Below are positions 33,548 through 42,169 of a stretch of 64,000 bases of DNA, one piece after another. The notes under the pieces are model-generated. The model saw only the letters and a program-made list of their open reading frames with translations, did no database searches and was not told where the DNA came from. The position numbers and the translations under genes were made by a program. The stretch comes from Carboxylicivirga linearis (GTDB taxonomy: Bacteria; Bacteroidota; Bacteroidia; Bacteroidales; Marinilabiliaceae). Location: positions 1 through 64,000 of the forward strand of contig NZ_JAGUCO010000025.1 of assembly GCF_018271995.1 (NCBI RefSeq), in the 5' to 3' direction. Every line of letters starts with the position of its first letter. The stretch's first letter is position 1.

Positions 33548-36439
33548 CTATTCAACTAAATCATACCCCAAATCATCACCTTTTTTAACTGCAGGAATTC
33601 CATTATGCATCCAAACAGGCACAGGTTCATCTTTCAGGTAATGATCGAAAAACTGCATCATTCGCCGACTTAAGTCTTTTTCATTGGCTCGACGAGTCAG
33701 GTTATGTTCTTCGTTGTTATACACCAACATCCAGGCGGGTTTATCCAACCGTCGTAAAGCCATAAAATACTCAATCCCCTGATACCAGGGCACAGCACCA
33801 TCATTATCGTTGTGCATTATCAACAAAGGAGTTTCCACCTGAGGGGCAAAAAACACCGGTGAATTTTCAATATACTTATTGGTCTTTTCCCAAAGAGTAC
33901 CACCTATTCTACTTTGTGTATGCTCGTACTGAAACATTCTGCTCATTCCCGATCCCCAACGAATACCGCCATAAGCACTGGTCATATTACTTACCGGAGC
34001 CCCGGCCATGGCTGCTTTAAACAGATTGGTTCTGGTAACCAGATGTGCCACCTGATATCCACCCCAACTTTGTCCCTGAATGCCCATATGCTCACGATCG
34101 ATAAAATCAAAACGATCAGCCATGGCCAAACAACCACTTACCACTGCCTCATAAGCACATAACCCGGGGTCGCCATCGCGATAATAGATATCAGGAATAA
34201 ACAACACATATCCGTTGGATGCATAAAACGACCAGTTAACGGTTGATCGGCTGGGTGCAGGACGATAGTAACTATGCAAACGATCAGATAATCGCTCATA
34301 GAAATAAGAGATCATCGGATACTTTTTATCCTTATCCATGTTCTCCGGAGTAACCAACAGCCCTTGATGTGTCAAACCATCTGAGGCAACCCATTCAACC
34401 AATTGTATATCACCCCAGCGGTAATCTTTTTGTTGTGGATTGGTGTTTGAAATTGTCTTCTCCCCCTTAAATGAATCATCACTTAGCAACAGTTCGGGGT
34501 ACTGCTTAAAGGTTGACTTACGCCACACATAAACATCGGCATTTTTAGCTTTAACAGGGTTGTAGATGTTGTAATCGCCTTCAATTGCCTTTTGCAAAAT
34601 TCCTTTCTTCAGTTTATAATAACCGCTTTGTTTGTTTACATCATTAAAGGCTTTTAACAACCACTCGGTATTTAAATCGATGTAATCTTCTTCACTGTCG
34701 AGTTTAATATATCGGAATCTGGTATTATTCTTCCTGCCTTCACCATTGGTCAAACAAACCGGAGACTTTTTACCTGACAAATCCAATTGCCAAATGTCGT
34801 AACGATCGTAGACTACAATACTTTTACCATCAGAAGTAAACTCAACAATACCATAGGCACCTGCATCACTTGGCGTATCGTGCAATTCGTTAACCCACAT
34901 CACACCGGCACCTTTACTAATATTGGTTTTATTTCCCGTAGCCACATTTATTGAAAAATAAGCACTGTCGGCAGCCTGATAAAAAACAACCCATTTACCA
35001 GATTCTGACAAAGCAGTTCTTCCACTAACATCTTTCTGAAGCAATTCTTTTTTACCAGTAATTAAATCTACTTTATAGTAATCGTTCGACCATTTAGCAC
35101 TCCACGATTGAGCTCTTTTATAAGGGGTATCAACAGCGCTAAAACCAATATTCAGATTACCTTTATCTGGTACCCGTACTGATCTATATTTGGATGATTC
35201 CAATGGCACAATCTTACCCGATTTTATGTGATAGACACATTTGTAAGCAGGATCTTTATCTCGTTTTACATTCTTCTTTTGCATTGGCTGAATTTCCTTA
35301 TCCTGCCAGTTCCAAATGTCGACATGCACTTTTTCATCAGCTGTTAAGGTATCCTTTGGCTCTTCCTGAGGACGCTTGCCGGCACCAAAATACAGCTTAC
35401 TTCCATCGCGCGAAAAATTCAGACTTCCTTTTGATAACACCGACCACTCTGCAGGTAATGAGGCATGAAGTGTATCCATTACCATAATCGGTTCTTTCAT
35501 CTTATTTTTGAAATGATACAATCTATCAACCTTCACTTTAGTAGTATCATCAGTAAATAAAAAGGCGCATTGCGAAGCTTTATAGTCTGAGGATATCTTA
35601 TTGATTTTACCAATCTGTTTGAAGATGGTATCTACTGTAAATGATACCGGATTAAAGCGCAGCACCTTCGACACCTCGGTTGTATCACCCACACTTTGCA
35701 CAATGTAGGCACCCGATCCATCATCAGCTAAATCATAGTGCGATACCTTTTCGATATACAGACTATCGCCTGTTGACGGACGGAAAAACACCAATGGCTT
35801 ACCCTTTGATTTAAACGACTTCTTCTTATCCTTCTTATCTTTTTTCTCTTCTTTTTCTTCCTTTTGCTGCCCTTCTTCTGTTGTTGATATTTCCTCAGTC
35901 ACCTCTGCAGTCTCAGTTTGCACTTGTGCTGTATCTTTAGCTTCTTCTTGTTTTTCAATTTCCTTTTCGAGCATATAGGCTAACCAGTCACCACCATCGC
36001 GCGGTACACTCCACGATTTTAAATTAGCTACTTTGGTTATTTTATTCGAAGAAAAAGACTGTATAAACAACGAATCCTTAGGGAATTTATCCTTCTTGGC
36101 TTTATCGAGTTTTAAGGCCCGTACAGTATCGGCCTGCGGCACTACTTTAAATGCTAAAAAGCTGTTTGAAAATGAGAATCTGGGTGTTTTACCACGTGAA
36201 ATAGAATCCAAAGCCCCGGTTGTTCGGTTGTAGATATATAAATATGAATCACCTTCCTGAGGTGAGATCACATATGATATATAATCACCATCGTTTGAAA
36301 TTACATAGCCTCTGTCAATTGATTTCCAAGAATCATAAACGGTATAATCAAGCGTCTTCTTTCCTTCGGCCCATACCGAAAAAGTTATCAGGAATGAAAG
36401 CACAGTCACTCCTATAGATTTGTTAATTTTTTTGCTCAT
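33548..36439 (-). CDS. S9-family prolyl oligopeptidase-like serine peptidase
   Basis: A secreted serine peptidase of 963 residues. The signal peptide (to about residue 24, ending VWAEG) precedes a long beta-propeller region interrupted by a Lys/Glu-rich segment (about 165-215, EKEEKKDKKDKKKS). The alpha/beta-hydrolase domain at the C-terminus has the nucleophile motif GQSWGGYQ, the Asp in HNDNDGAVPW and the His in NNEEHNL. It would cut peptides after Pro or other residues in the periplasm. The charged insert is likely a disordered propeller loop. Single gene. Confidence 0.9.
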   Translation of the reverse strand: MSKKINKSIGVTVLSFLITFSVWAEGKKTLDYTVYDSWKSIDRGYVISNDGDYISYVISPQEGDSYLYIYNRTTGALDSISRGKTPRFSFSNSFLAFKVVPQADTVRALKLDKAKKDKFPKDSLFIQSFSSNKITKVANLKSWSVPRDGGDWLAYMLEKEIEKQEEAKDTAQVQTETAEVTEEISTTEEGQQKEEKEEKKDKKDKKKSFKSKGKPLVFFRPSTGDSLYIEKVSHYDLADDGSGAYIVQSVGDTTEVSKVLRFNPVSFTVDTIFKQIGKINKISSDYKASQCAFLFTDDTTKVKVDRLYHFKNKMKEPIMVMDTLHASLPAEWSVLSKGSLNFSRDGSKLYFGAGKRPQEEPKDTLTADEKVHVDIWNWQDKEIQPMQKKNVKRDKDPAYKCVYHIKSGKIVPLESSKYRSVRVPDKGNLNIGFSAVDTPYKRAQSWSAKWSNDYYKVDLITGKKELLQKDVSGRTALSESGKWVVFYQAADSAYFSINVATGNKTNISKGAGVMWVNELHDTPSDAGAYGIVEFTSDGKSIVVYDRYDIWQLDLSGKKSPVCLTNGEGRKNNTRFRYIKLDSEEDYIDLNTEWLLKAFNDVNKQSGYYKLKKGILQKAIEGDYNIYNPVKAKNADVYVWRKSTFKQYPELLLSDDSFKGEKTISNTNPQQKDYRWGDIQLVEWVASDGLTHQGLLVTPENMDKDKKYPMISYFYERLSDRLHSYYRPAPSRSTVNWSFYASNGYVLFIPDIYYRDGDPGLCAYEAVVSGCLAMADRFDFIDREHMGIQGQSWGGYQVAHLVTRTNLFKAAMAGAPVSNMTSAYGGIRWGSGMSRMFQYEHTQSRIGGTLWEKTNKYIENSPVFFAPQVETPLLIMHNDNDGAVPWYQGIEYFMALRRLDKPAWMLVYNNEEHNLTRRANEKDLSRRMMQFFDHYLKDEPVPVWMHNGIPAVKKGDDLGYDLVE

Positions 36440-37016
36440 TAGGTTTAAATTTTAAGTGTTGAAGGTAATAATTGATAATTAGATATTAAAACACACCTTT
36501 ATTTTACACCCATTAACTAAGATTCATAAAAAACAGATTGCCTACACTTGCTGTTGCACGAATCTTATTCATGTCATACTACTTTAGAATAATTGCTTTT
36601 AATCAAAAAAAGAATTCGCACTCATAAAGCAGCAAAATAAAAACATATCTTAAAGCACCTAAATAATTACCTATCATAAATAATTATTATCATCTATGGG
36701 TAAATACTTTTATTGTAACATTAATAAAAGTACCTAATATGTATTTACCTCTTTTTAAAATTTTATCTTTCTAGTATTAATTATATACCTACATAAATTA
36801 TATTTTACTCGATCTATATTATTATTTACCTTTATATTAAATTTATATAAATTGTATAATGATTAAATAATTGAGATGATAATAGTAAAAGACTATAAGT
36901 AAATTATACATGTGGATTGTGAACCTGTAAAAATGAAGATATTTATTGAATATGCTTACTATAATCATTCAAAGCAAAGGGAAATTTGAATAAAGCATGG
37001 ACTAAATTACAGAACT
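36440..37016. other. long AT-rich intergenic region with nested inverted repeat
   Basis: This is 577 bp between divergent genes with no visible gene. It contains a nested inverted repeat at 36699-36749 and several scattered TACCT motifs (near 36668, 36732, 36746, 36786 and 36829). Promoters for both flanking genes must lie here. Confidence 0.5.
36699..36749. repeat. nested inverted repeat
   Basis: GGTAAATA (36699-36706) pairs with TATTTACC (36742-36749), and inside it ACTTTTATT (36706-36714) pairs with AATAAAAGT (36723-36731) around an 8-nt loop. All pairs are perfect apart from a 10-nt bulge on one side. No T-run follows; it may be a protein-binding site. Confidence 0.5.
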
Positions 37017-37733
37017 ATGATACCAAAGATATTATCACAAACCCGAGCCCTGGAAGCCTATTCGCTTTCAATTAAAATATGCGAACAGTTATCTGATTAT
37101 AACATTAATGATACATACTTAAATCAATTATCATCTTCTATTTTAGAAACCAGTAACCAACTGCTACAGGCGTCTAATAAAACAAAATACAAGTCGGAAC
37201 TAACTAACAAGGATCAGGAAAGAGATTACCGTTTTAGAGCCATTTATTATCTGGTTCAGGGTTACACTTATCATCCCGATCAATCCATCAAAACCCACGC
37301 TGAAACGCTCATGCAATTGTTTATACATTTTGGGTTGGAAACATTGAATAAAAACTTTAGTGCCGAATCAACTTATATACAAGCCATTCTTTTACGTTTA
37401 AAAAAAGATCCCTACTCCAAAGCTAGTGAGGAGTTGTCGGGAGTATTAGAAAACATCGAAAGACTAAAAATAGCTCAGGATGATTTTAAACAAACCGAAC
37501 AAGTATTAATGAAACAAAGAGTTAAAGAAGAGAAGGAACCCAAAACTACACAGTTAAAATTGAAACTATTAAAACAGGTCAACAGCCAGCTTATTGTTTA
37601 TCTCGAAGCAATGATATTAGCTAATAAAGAAACCTATGGCAGCTATGCTGATTTTATTAAAGTAGTTATTTTAAAAAACAATACCACTGTAAAAAAACGG
37701 CTTAAAAAATACCAGAGTCAGAATATTGAATAG
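37017..37733 (+). CDS. helical protein, DUF6261-like
   Basis: A 238-residue, nearly all-helical protein without signal peptide. The layout (conserved-looking RDYRFRAIYYLVQGYTYHPD in the middle, LKLLKQVNSQLIVYLEAMI, and a basic C-terminus KKRLKKYQ) resembles the DUF6261 group of Bacteroidota proteins, which have no known function and are often found near repeats. The assignment is from memory of the family layout and is tentative. It lies next to a RAYT gene and REP-like hairpins. Confidence 0.5.
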   Translation: MIPKILSQTRALEAYSLSIKICEQLSDYNINDTYLNQLSSSILETSNQLLQASNKTKYKSELTNKDQERDYRFRAIYYLVQGYTYHPDQSIKTHAETLMQLFIHFGLETLNKNFSAESTYIQAILLRLKKDPYSKASEELSGVLENIERLKIAQDDFKQTEQVLMKQRVKEEKEPKTTQLKLKLLKQVNSQLIVYLEAMILANKETYGSYADFIKVVILKNNTTVKKRLKKYQSQNIE

Positions 37734-37797
37734 TATTAAAAAAGATATACTCGAAACAGCGGAGCCATAATACAAAAGGCCTGTCTACCCACTCACT

Positions 37798-37828
37798 CGC
37801 TGCCGCACGATTACATCGTGTGGCATAT
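37798..37828. repeat. REP-like hairpin, copy 1
   Basis: GCCGCACGAT and ATCGTGTGGC form a 10-bp stem (one G-T pair) around TAC. The same roughly 30-bp block recurs at 38580-38609 in the same orientation, so the two copies flank the RAYT gene. Nearby AAAGGC(C/T)TGTCTACCC is also shared by both sides (near 37775 and 38621). Confidence 0.75.
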
Positions 37829-37853
37829 CTTATATAATCTTTGGTATGGCATA

Positions 37854-38405
37854 CTACTTGATCACAACAACTTTTAGAAGTCCTTCTTCCCCAGCATAAT
37901 CTTTGGCACTGCTATATAAATAATCTTCTGCCCGAAACACTAATCCACCCGAAACAGGATTTTGATTTATATAATTGAGTTTCTCATCAATCACCTTATT
38001 ACTCCATAGTTCAACTGGTTTATTATCATGGCGCCAAAATTGATATTCATTCACGTTTGAAGATTTCATACCTTCTTTTTTAAATTGTTCCAACAACCAC
38101 TTCTTCCTATTTTCACCTGGATTATCTTCAATGGCTTTTACAATAGCTTTACTTGTAAATCTTTTTAAATCGCCCAACAACTGCTCTGGCTTTCTTCCAC
38201 CTACACTTCTAAAAATCAGATGCACATGGTTTGTCATGATGCTCCATGCAAAAATCTCCATGCCTTTTTCTTTAATGCAATAACGTAAACTATCAACTAC
38301 AATATCTTTATAATCGTTGCATGTAAATACATCCAGCCACTCTATTACAGCAAAGCTAACAAAGTAAGTTCCTTCCGGATTATGGAATTTATAATTACGA
38401 CTCAT
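37854..38405 (-). CDS. REP-associated tyrosine transposase (RAYT, Y1/HUH family)
   Basis: A 183-residue HUH single-stranded-DNA transposase. The HUH motif is His60-Val-His62 in MTNHVHLIFR, preceded by a typical EIFAWSIM strand, and the catalytic Tyr145 lies in KLNYINQNPV. RAYTs are domesticated relatives of IS200/IS605 transposases that act on REP hairpins. Such hairpins flank this gene (37798-37828 and 38580-38609, plus a related one at 38504-38527), which supports the assignment. The frame is intact with all catalytic residues. Confidence 0.93.
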   Translation of the reverse strand: MSRNYKFHNPEGTYFVSFAVIEWLDVFTCNDYKDIVVDSLRYCIKEKGMEIFAWSIMTNHVHLIFRSVGGRKPEQLLGDLKRFTSKAIVKAIEDNPGENRKKWLLEQFKKEGMKSSNVNEYQFWRHDNKPVELWSNKVIDEKLNYINQNPVSGGLVFRAEDYLYSSAKDYAGEEGLLKVVVIK

Positions 38406-38503
38406 TACCCTACCTTAATTACTAATCATAGGTACATGTACTTTAAAGTTAACCTTTATTTACTAAAATACCGCAATAAGCTGTAGATGTGGTTATTTAA
38501 ATA

Positions 38504-38527
38504 CCACGCGAAAGATTCGCGCGGTAG
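38504..38527. repeat. REP-like hairpin near the RAYT gene
   Basis: ACCACGCGAA pairs with TTCGCGCGGT around AGA, 10 bp with one mismatch. Arms and loop sizes match the flanking REP-like copies though the sequence differs. Confidence 0.6.
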
Positions 38528-38579
38528 CGAGGAGAATCTTATAGGATATGGTAAGGATTTGTCTATTAGTTTTAGATAC

Positions 38580-38609
38580 CGCTGCCGCCGATTGCATCGT
38601 GTGGCATAT
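38580..38609. repeat. REP-like hairpin, copy 2
   Basis: A direct copy of 37798-37828 with a one-base deletion and one substitution. The left arm has lost one base, so its stem is weaker than in copy 1. Confidence 0.72.
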
Positions 38610-38746
38610 TAGATCTAAAAAAAGGCTTGTCTACCCTTTGGTAAACAAACCTTGATAATTAAATCTAAAATCTATCTCACAGTAAAGCCACTGTCATTAC
38701 AATAAAGAATACTTAATCCATTCAAGCATTCTAATCTATTTTCAAT

Positions 38747-38894
38747 GCTTAAGCCGCAAGGCTTTTCATTTCTTTTCTTGATAAAAGAAACGAAACAAAG
38801 AAAATCAAGGCTACACTAGTGATTATTGCTTCTTATTATTTAACTCAAGTGCGGCCGGGCGATCTTCGAACAAGTTCTCAGCTTCCCGGTCTTT
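38747..38894 (-). repeat. dispersed ~150-bp intergenic element, copy B
   Basis: Reverse-complement homologue of 348-497, of nearly the same length. It carries an A/T hairpin (TTTCTTTT 38769-38776 with AAAAGAAA 38783-38790) and the GC-rich block GCGGCCGGGCGATC ... AGCTTCCCGGTCTT. The hairpin arms differ from copy A while pairing is kept in both, which suggests structure matters. It lies between the REP-like cluster and the terminator of the glucan locus. Confidence 0.6.
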
Positions 38895-38954
38895 CTAGAG
38901 TTAAATTTCAAATCATTATAATCACTACTGATGCCCATACCATAAGAATTTAAT

Positions 38955-39042
38955 TAAAAAAGGGAGGACTTTTTCAAATGCGCAATCCCATTGCATTGCT
39001 TCAGTTTTCAGTTAATCTAATTTGAATTTTATAGCCCTCCCT
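38955..39042 (-). terminator. putative terminator of the glucan locus
   Basis: On the minus strand AGGGAGGGCT (39042-39033) pairs with the complement at 38970-38961 (one non-Watson-Crick pair) and is followed by six T (38960-38955). The loop is long, about 62 nt, so it is less certain than a compact hairpin. Confidence 0.5.
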
Positions 39043-39047
39043 AATAA

Positions 39048-41303
39048 TTATAATTCAAAGGATGTTTTTAAACCTTTATCAGAGCTGGTTCCCACCATCA
39101 CATCAAACTCACCGGGTTCAAATAAGAACTCTCCTGCTCCATTATAAAAACCAAGTTCTTTATCCGTCAATATGAAATTAACATCAGCCTTTTCTCCAGC
39201 TTTTATTAATACTTTATCAAATCCTTTTAGTTCTTTAACCGGGCGAACAATACTGGCCACTTTATCGTGTATATATAATTGCACCACTTCTTCGCCATCA
39301 ACATCACTATCGTTAATAACTGTTACACTTACTTCAACCTTCTCAGGTCCGGCAACATTCACTTTTAAATTGGAATAAGAAAAAGATGAATAGCTTAAGC
39401 CATAACCAAATGAATATAATGGTTTATGCGATTCCTCCATGTAATGAGGCCAGAATAATGCTCCTCCTTCACGTTCAGGACGACCGGTATTGAATTGATT
39501 GTAATATACCGGTATATGGGCTACATTCTTTGGAAATGTCATTGGTAATTTACCTGATGGATTATAGTCTCCGAAAAGAACCTCTGCAATGGCATTTCCG
39601 CTCTGAGTACCCAATTGCCATGCCTCTATAATGGCAGGCACATGCTCATCAGCCCAGTTGATTGTTAACGGACGACCATTCATCAAAACCAATACAATAT
39701 TTTGATTCACCTTGTACACCTCTTCCAGCATTTCTTGCTGCAATCCGGGTAGTCCCAAATCAGATCTTGATCGTCCTTCACCACTATGCAAACCATGTTC
39801 GCCTAGAACCATTACTACAACATCCGATTTTTTAGCTAATCGAACAGCTTCTTTTATGCCGGTTTTATCCGTTGTGTTAACCTCTAATTCAACAGCAAAT
39901 GCCGTTGGACCGGTTACCAATTTTACTCCTTGAGCAAACGTTACATCAGCATTGTATTTTTGTAATCCCTCTAAAACAGATACGGCAGTGTTATCCTCTC
40001 CTGCCATTCGCCAGTTACCAAGTGGACTATCTTTGTCATCAGCCAAATCACCAATAACAGCAATTTTCTTTTGACTTTTTGATAGTGGCAAAGTCTGATT
40101 TTCGTTTTTAAGCAGGACAATTGATTTCTTAGCCATTTCCAAGGCTGCAGCCATATGATCAGGATGATAAATCATCTCCTTCTCACGCTCTTCGTTGCAA
40201 TATTTATAAGGATCATCAAATAATCCTAATTCAAATTTTACACGTAAAATACGTCGAACCGCGTCATCAACCACCGATTCCTGTACTTTACCTGATTTAA
40301 CCAACGAAGCTAAATGCTTCACAAAAGAATACGATTCCATATCCATATCAGATCCAGCTTTGGCAGCTAATTCTGCTACATGTTCCAAATCTTTAGCATA
40401 CCCGTGAGCCATCATTTCAGCACCGCTACTCCAGTCAGAAATAACAAAACCATCAAATCCCCATTTGCCTTTCAGTATGTCGCGAAGAAGAAAATTATTG
40501 GCTGTAGATGGCACTCCGTTTACAATATTAAAAGCATTCATAAATGTTCTCACATTCGCTTCTTCCACCGCCGCTTTGAAAGGAGGTAAAATAACATTGT
40601 ATAAGGTAGATGAACTAACATCAACAGTGTTGTAATCCCTACCACCTTCAACAAAACCATAGGCAGCAAAATGCTTGGCACAGGCAGCTATTGTATTTTC
40701 AGCACTTAAATCATCTCCCTGAAAACCATTAACACGCGCAACGGCAATTCTACTTCCTAAATAAGTATCTTCTCCTGCACCTTCCATAACTCGTCCCCAA
40801 CGAGGATCGCGCGAGATATCAACCATCGGCGCAAAGGTCCAGTTTAAACCTTCGGCAGCTGCCTCAACAGCCGCTATTCGGGCTGATTTTTCAATGGCTT
40901 CCAAATCCCAGCTGGCAGATTCAGCCAATGGAATAGGTGAAAGTGTTTTATGACCGTGTATTACATCAAAGCCAAATATCATTGGAATGCCCAATCGGGA
41001 ACTATCAACCGCCAGTTGTTGCATTTTACGCACCTCGGCTACTCCACGCACATTTAACATCGATCCAACTAAACCACTTTTAATATGGTTATACTTATTT
41101 TTTGCATCTCCTTCTGATGGAGCCGGGCCTGTAACATCAAAAAAGCCGGTATACTGGTTCATCTGCCCCACCTTCTCTTCCAAGGTCATTTGTGCTAATA
41201 ATTCTTCAACTCTACTATCCATATCATTTTTTGGCTTGTTTGAAGATTGACAGGCTGCCAATAACATCAAAGTAAAAACTCCGAATAATACACTTTTAGT
41301 CAT
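39048..41303 (-). CDS. GH3 beta-glucosidase lipoprotein (BglX-like)
   Basis: Releases glucose from the non-reducing ends of oligosaccharides. The lipobox LLAAC puts the lipid at Cys18. The GH3 N-domain has TLEEKVGQMNQY and the nucleophile Asp in FDGFVISDW; the GH3 C-domain has GDLADDKDSPLGNW and LGEHGLHSGEGRSR, and a fibronectin III-like end (VTVINDSDVDGEEVVQLYI) completes the BglX layout. The length of 751 is normal. It is the last gene of the SusCD operon, 21 bp after the smaller GH16 gene, and would finish glucan breakdown in the periplasm. Confidence 0.94.
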   Translation of the reverse strand: MTKSVLFGVFTLMLLAACQSSNKPKNDMDSRVEELLAQMTLEEKVGQMNQYTGFFDVTGPAPSEGDAKNKYNHIKSGLVGSMLNVRGVAEVRKMQQLAVDSSRLGIPMIFGFDVIHGHKTLSPIPLAESASWDLEAIEKSARIAAVEAAAEGLNWTFAPMVDISRDPRWGRVMEGAGEDTYLGSRIAVARVNGFQGDDLSAENTIAACAKHFAAYGFVEGGRDYNTVDVSSSTLYNVILPPFKAAVEEANVRTFMNAFNIVNGVPSTANNFLLRDILKGKWGFDGFVISDWSSGAEMMAHGYAKDLEHVAELAAKAGSDMDMESYSFVKHLASLVKSGKVQESVVDDAVRRILRVKFELGLFDDPYKYCNEEREKEMIYHPDHMAAALEMAKKSIVLLKNENQTLPLSKSQKKIAVIGDLADDKDSPLGNWRMAGEDNTAVSVLEGLQKYNADVTFAQGVKLVTGPTAFAVELEVNTTDKTGIKEAVRLAKKSDVVVMVLGEHGLHSGEGRSRSDLGLPGLQQEMLEEVYKVNQNIVLVLMNGRPLTINWADEHVPAIIEAWQLGTQSGNAIAEVLFGDYNPSGKLPMTFPKNVAHIPVYYNQFNTGRPEREGGALFWPHYMEESHKPLYSFGYGLSYSSFSYSNLKVNVAGPEKVEVSVTVINDSDVDGEEVVQLYIHDKVASIVRPVKELKGFDKVLIKAGEKADVNFILTDKELGFYNGAGEFLFEPGEFDVMVGTSSDKGLKTSFEL

Positions 41304-41324
41304 ACTCTAAAATATTTCTATTTG

Positions 41325-42137
41325 TTATTTCTTCTGGTAAACACGTACATAATCAACAATCATTCTACATGGAAAAATGGAATTATCCACTCCATGTTTT
41401 CCACCCCAATTACCTCCTACAGCTACATTTAACAATAAGTGAAAGCGTTTATCAAAAGGCCATTCAGCCGATGTTTTCCCCTCATTTTTAAAAGTGAACA
41501 CTTTGTCATGGTCTAAAAAGAAATCTATTTTCTTGGGGGTCCATTCAATGCTGTATAAATGAAAGTTATGCTCGGTATCTGGTGCATATACAGGCTTTGA
41601 TTTTTGGGTTCCTATGCCATGATTATAAGCCTCGGTATGCACAGTAAAATAAACCGAATCAGGCTCATAGCCCACATGCTCCATTATATCAATCTCACCA
41701 CTTTCGGGCCACCCTCCGTATTCCCAATCGGTGGGTAGCATCCAAATGGCCGGCCATATTCCTTTGCCTCCCGGCACTTTTGCTTTTACCTCAATTCTGC
41801 CATATAACCAGTCTCCTTTTCCTTTACTAATTATGCGAGCTGAAGTATATGGTTGTCTTAAACTATCTTCCTTTAAGGCAGTTAAATATAATTTACCATT
41901 GATTACCTCTACATTTTTAGAAAGGTGGCTGGTATATGTCTGCAACTCATTATTACCCCAGCCCCAGGCATTACCTTCGGTATCGTAGCTCCACTTTGTT
42001 GAATCTGGCAGCCCGGTGTAATCAAATTCATCACTCCACACCAGCTCATATTTTTTACTATTATTACATCCCTGCAGTACACTTACTAAAACCAAAAGTG
42101 CTAATACTGAAACCTGAAATATTGTTTTCCCTTTCAT
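41325..42137 (-). CDS. GH16 endo-beta-1,3-glucanase (laminarinase-like) lipoprotein
   Basis: A single-domain GH16 enzyme of 270 residues with lipobox VLQGC (Cys24). The catalytic motif ESGEIDIMEHVG contains Glu148, Asp150 and Glu153, in the beta-bulge form (ExDxxE with Met) typical of laminarinases and related enzymes. Further hallmarks are LVWSDEFD, WGWGNNELQTYT, GIWPAIWMLP and the final FDKRFHLLLNVAVGGNWGG. It would cut internal beta-1,3 (or mixed 1,3/1,4) glucan links. Between the PKD-GH16 and GH3 genes in the operon. Confidence 0.93.
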   Translation of the reverse strand: MKGKTIFQVSVLALLVLVSVLQGCNNSKKYELVWSDEFDYTGLPDSTKWSYDTEGNAWGWGNNELQTYTSHLSKNVEVINGKLYLTALKEDSLRQPYTSARIISKGKGDWLYGRIEVKAKVPGGKGIWPAIWMLPTDWEYGGWPESGEIDIMEHVGYEPDSVYFTVHTEAYNHGIGTQKSKPVYAPDTEHNFHLYSIEWTPKKIDFFLDHDKVFTFKNEGKTSAEWPFDKRFHLLLNVAVGGNWGGKHGVDNSIFPCRMIVDYVRVYQKK

Positions 42138-42169
42138 AATTCAATGGTTTGATATAATTACCTAATGCA

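Larger units (their letters stand above)
38406..39047. other. gene-free repeat region between RAYT and GH3 genes
   Basis: No gene here. The 642 bp contain two REP-like hairpins, the dispersed element copy B and the long-loop terminator of the glucan locus. Confidence 0.6.
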
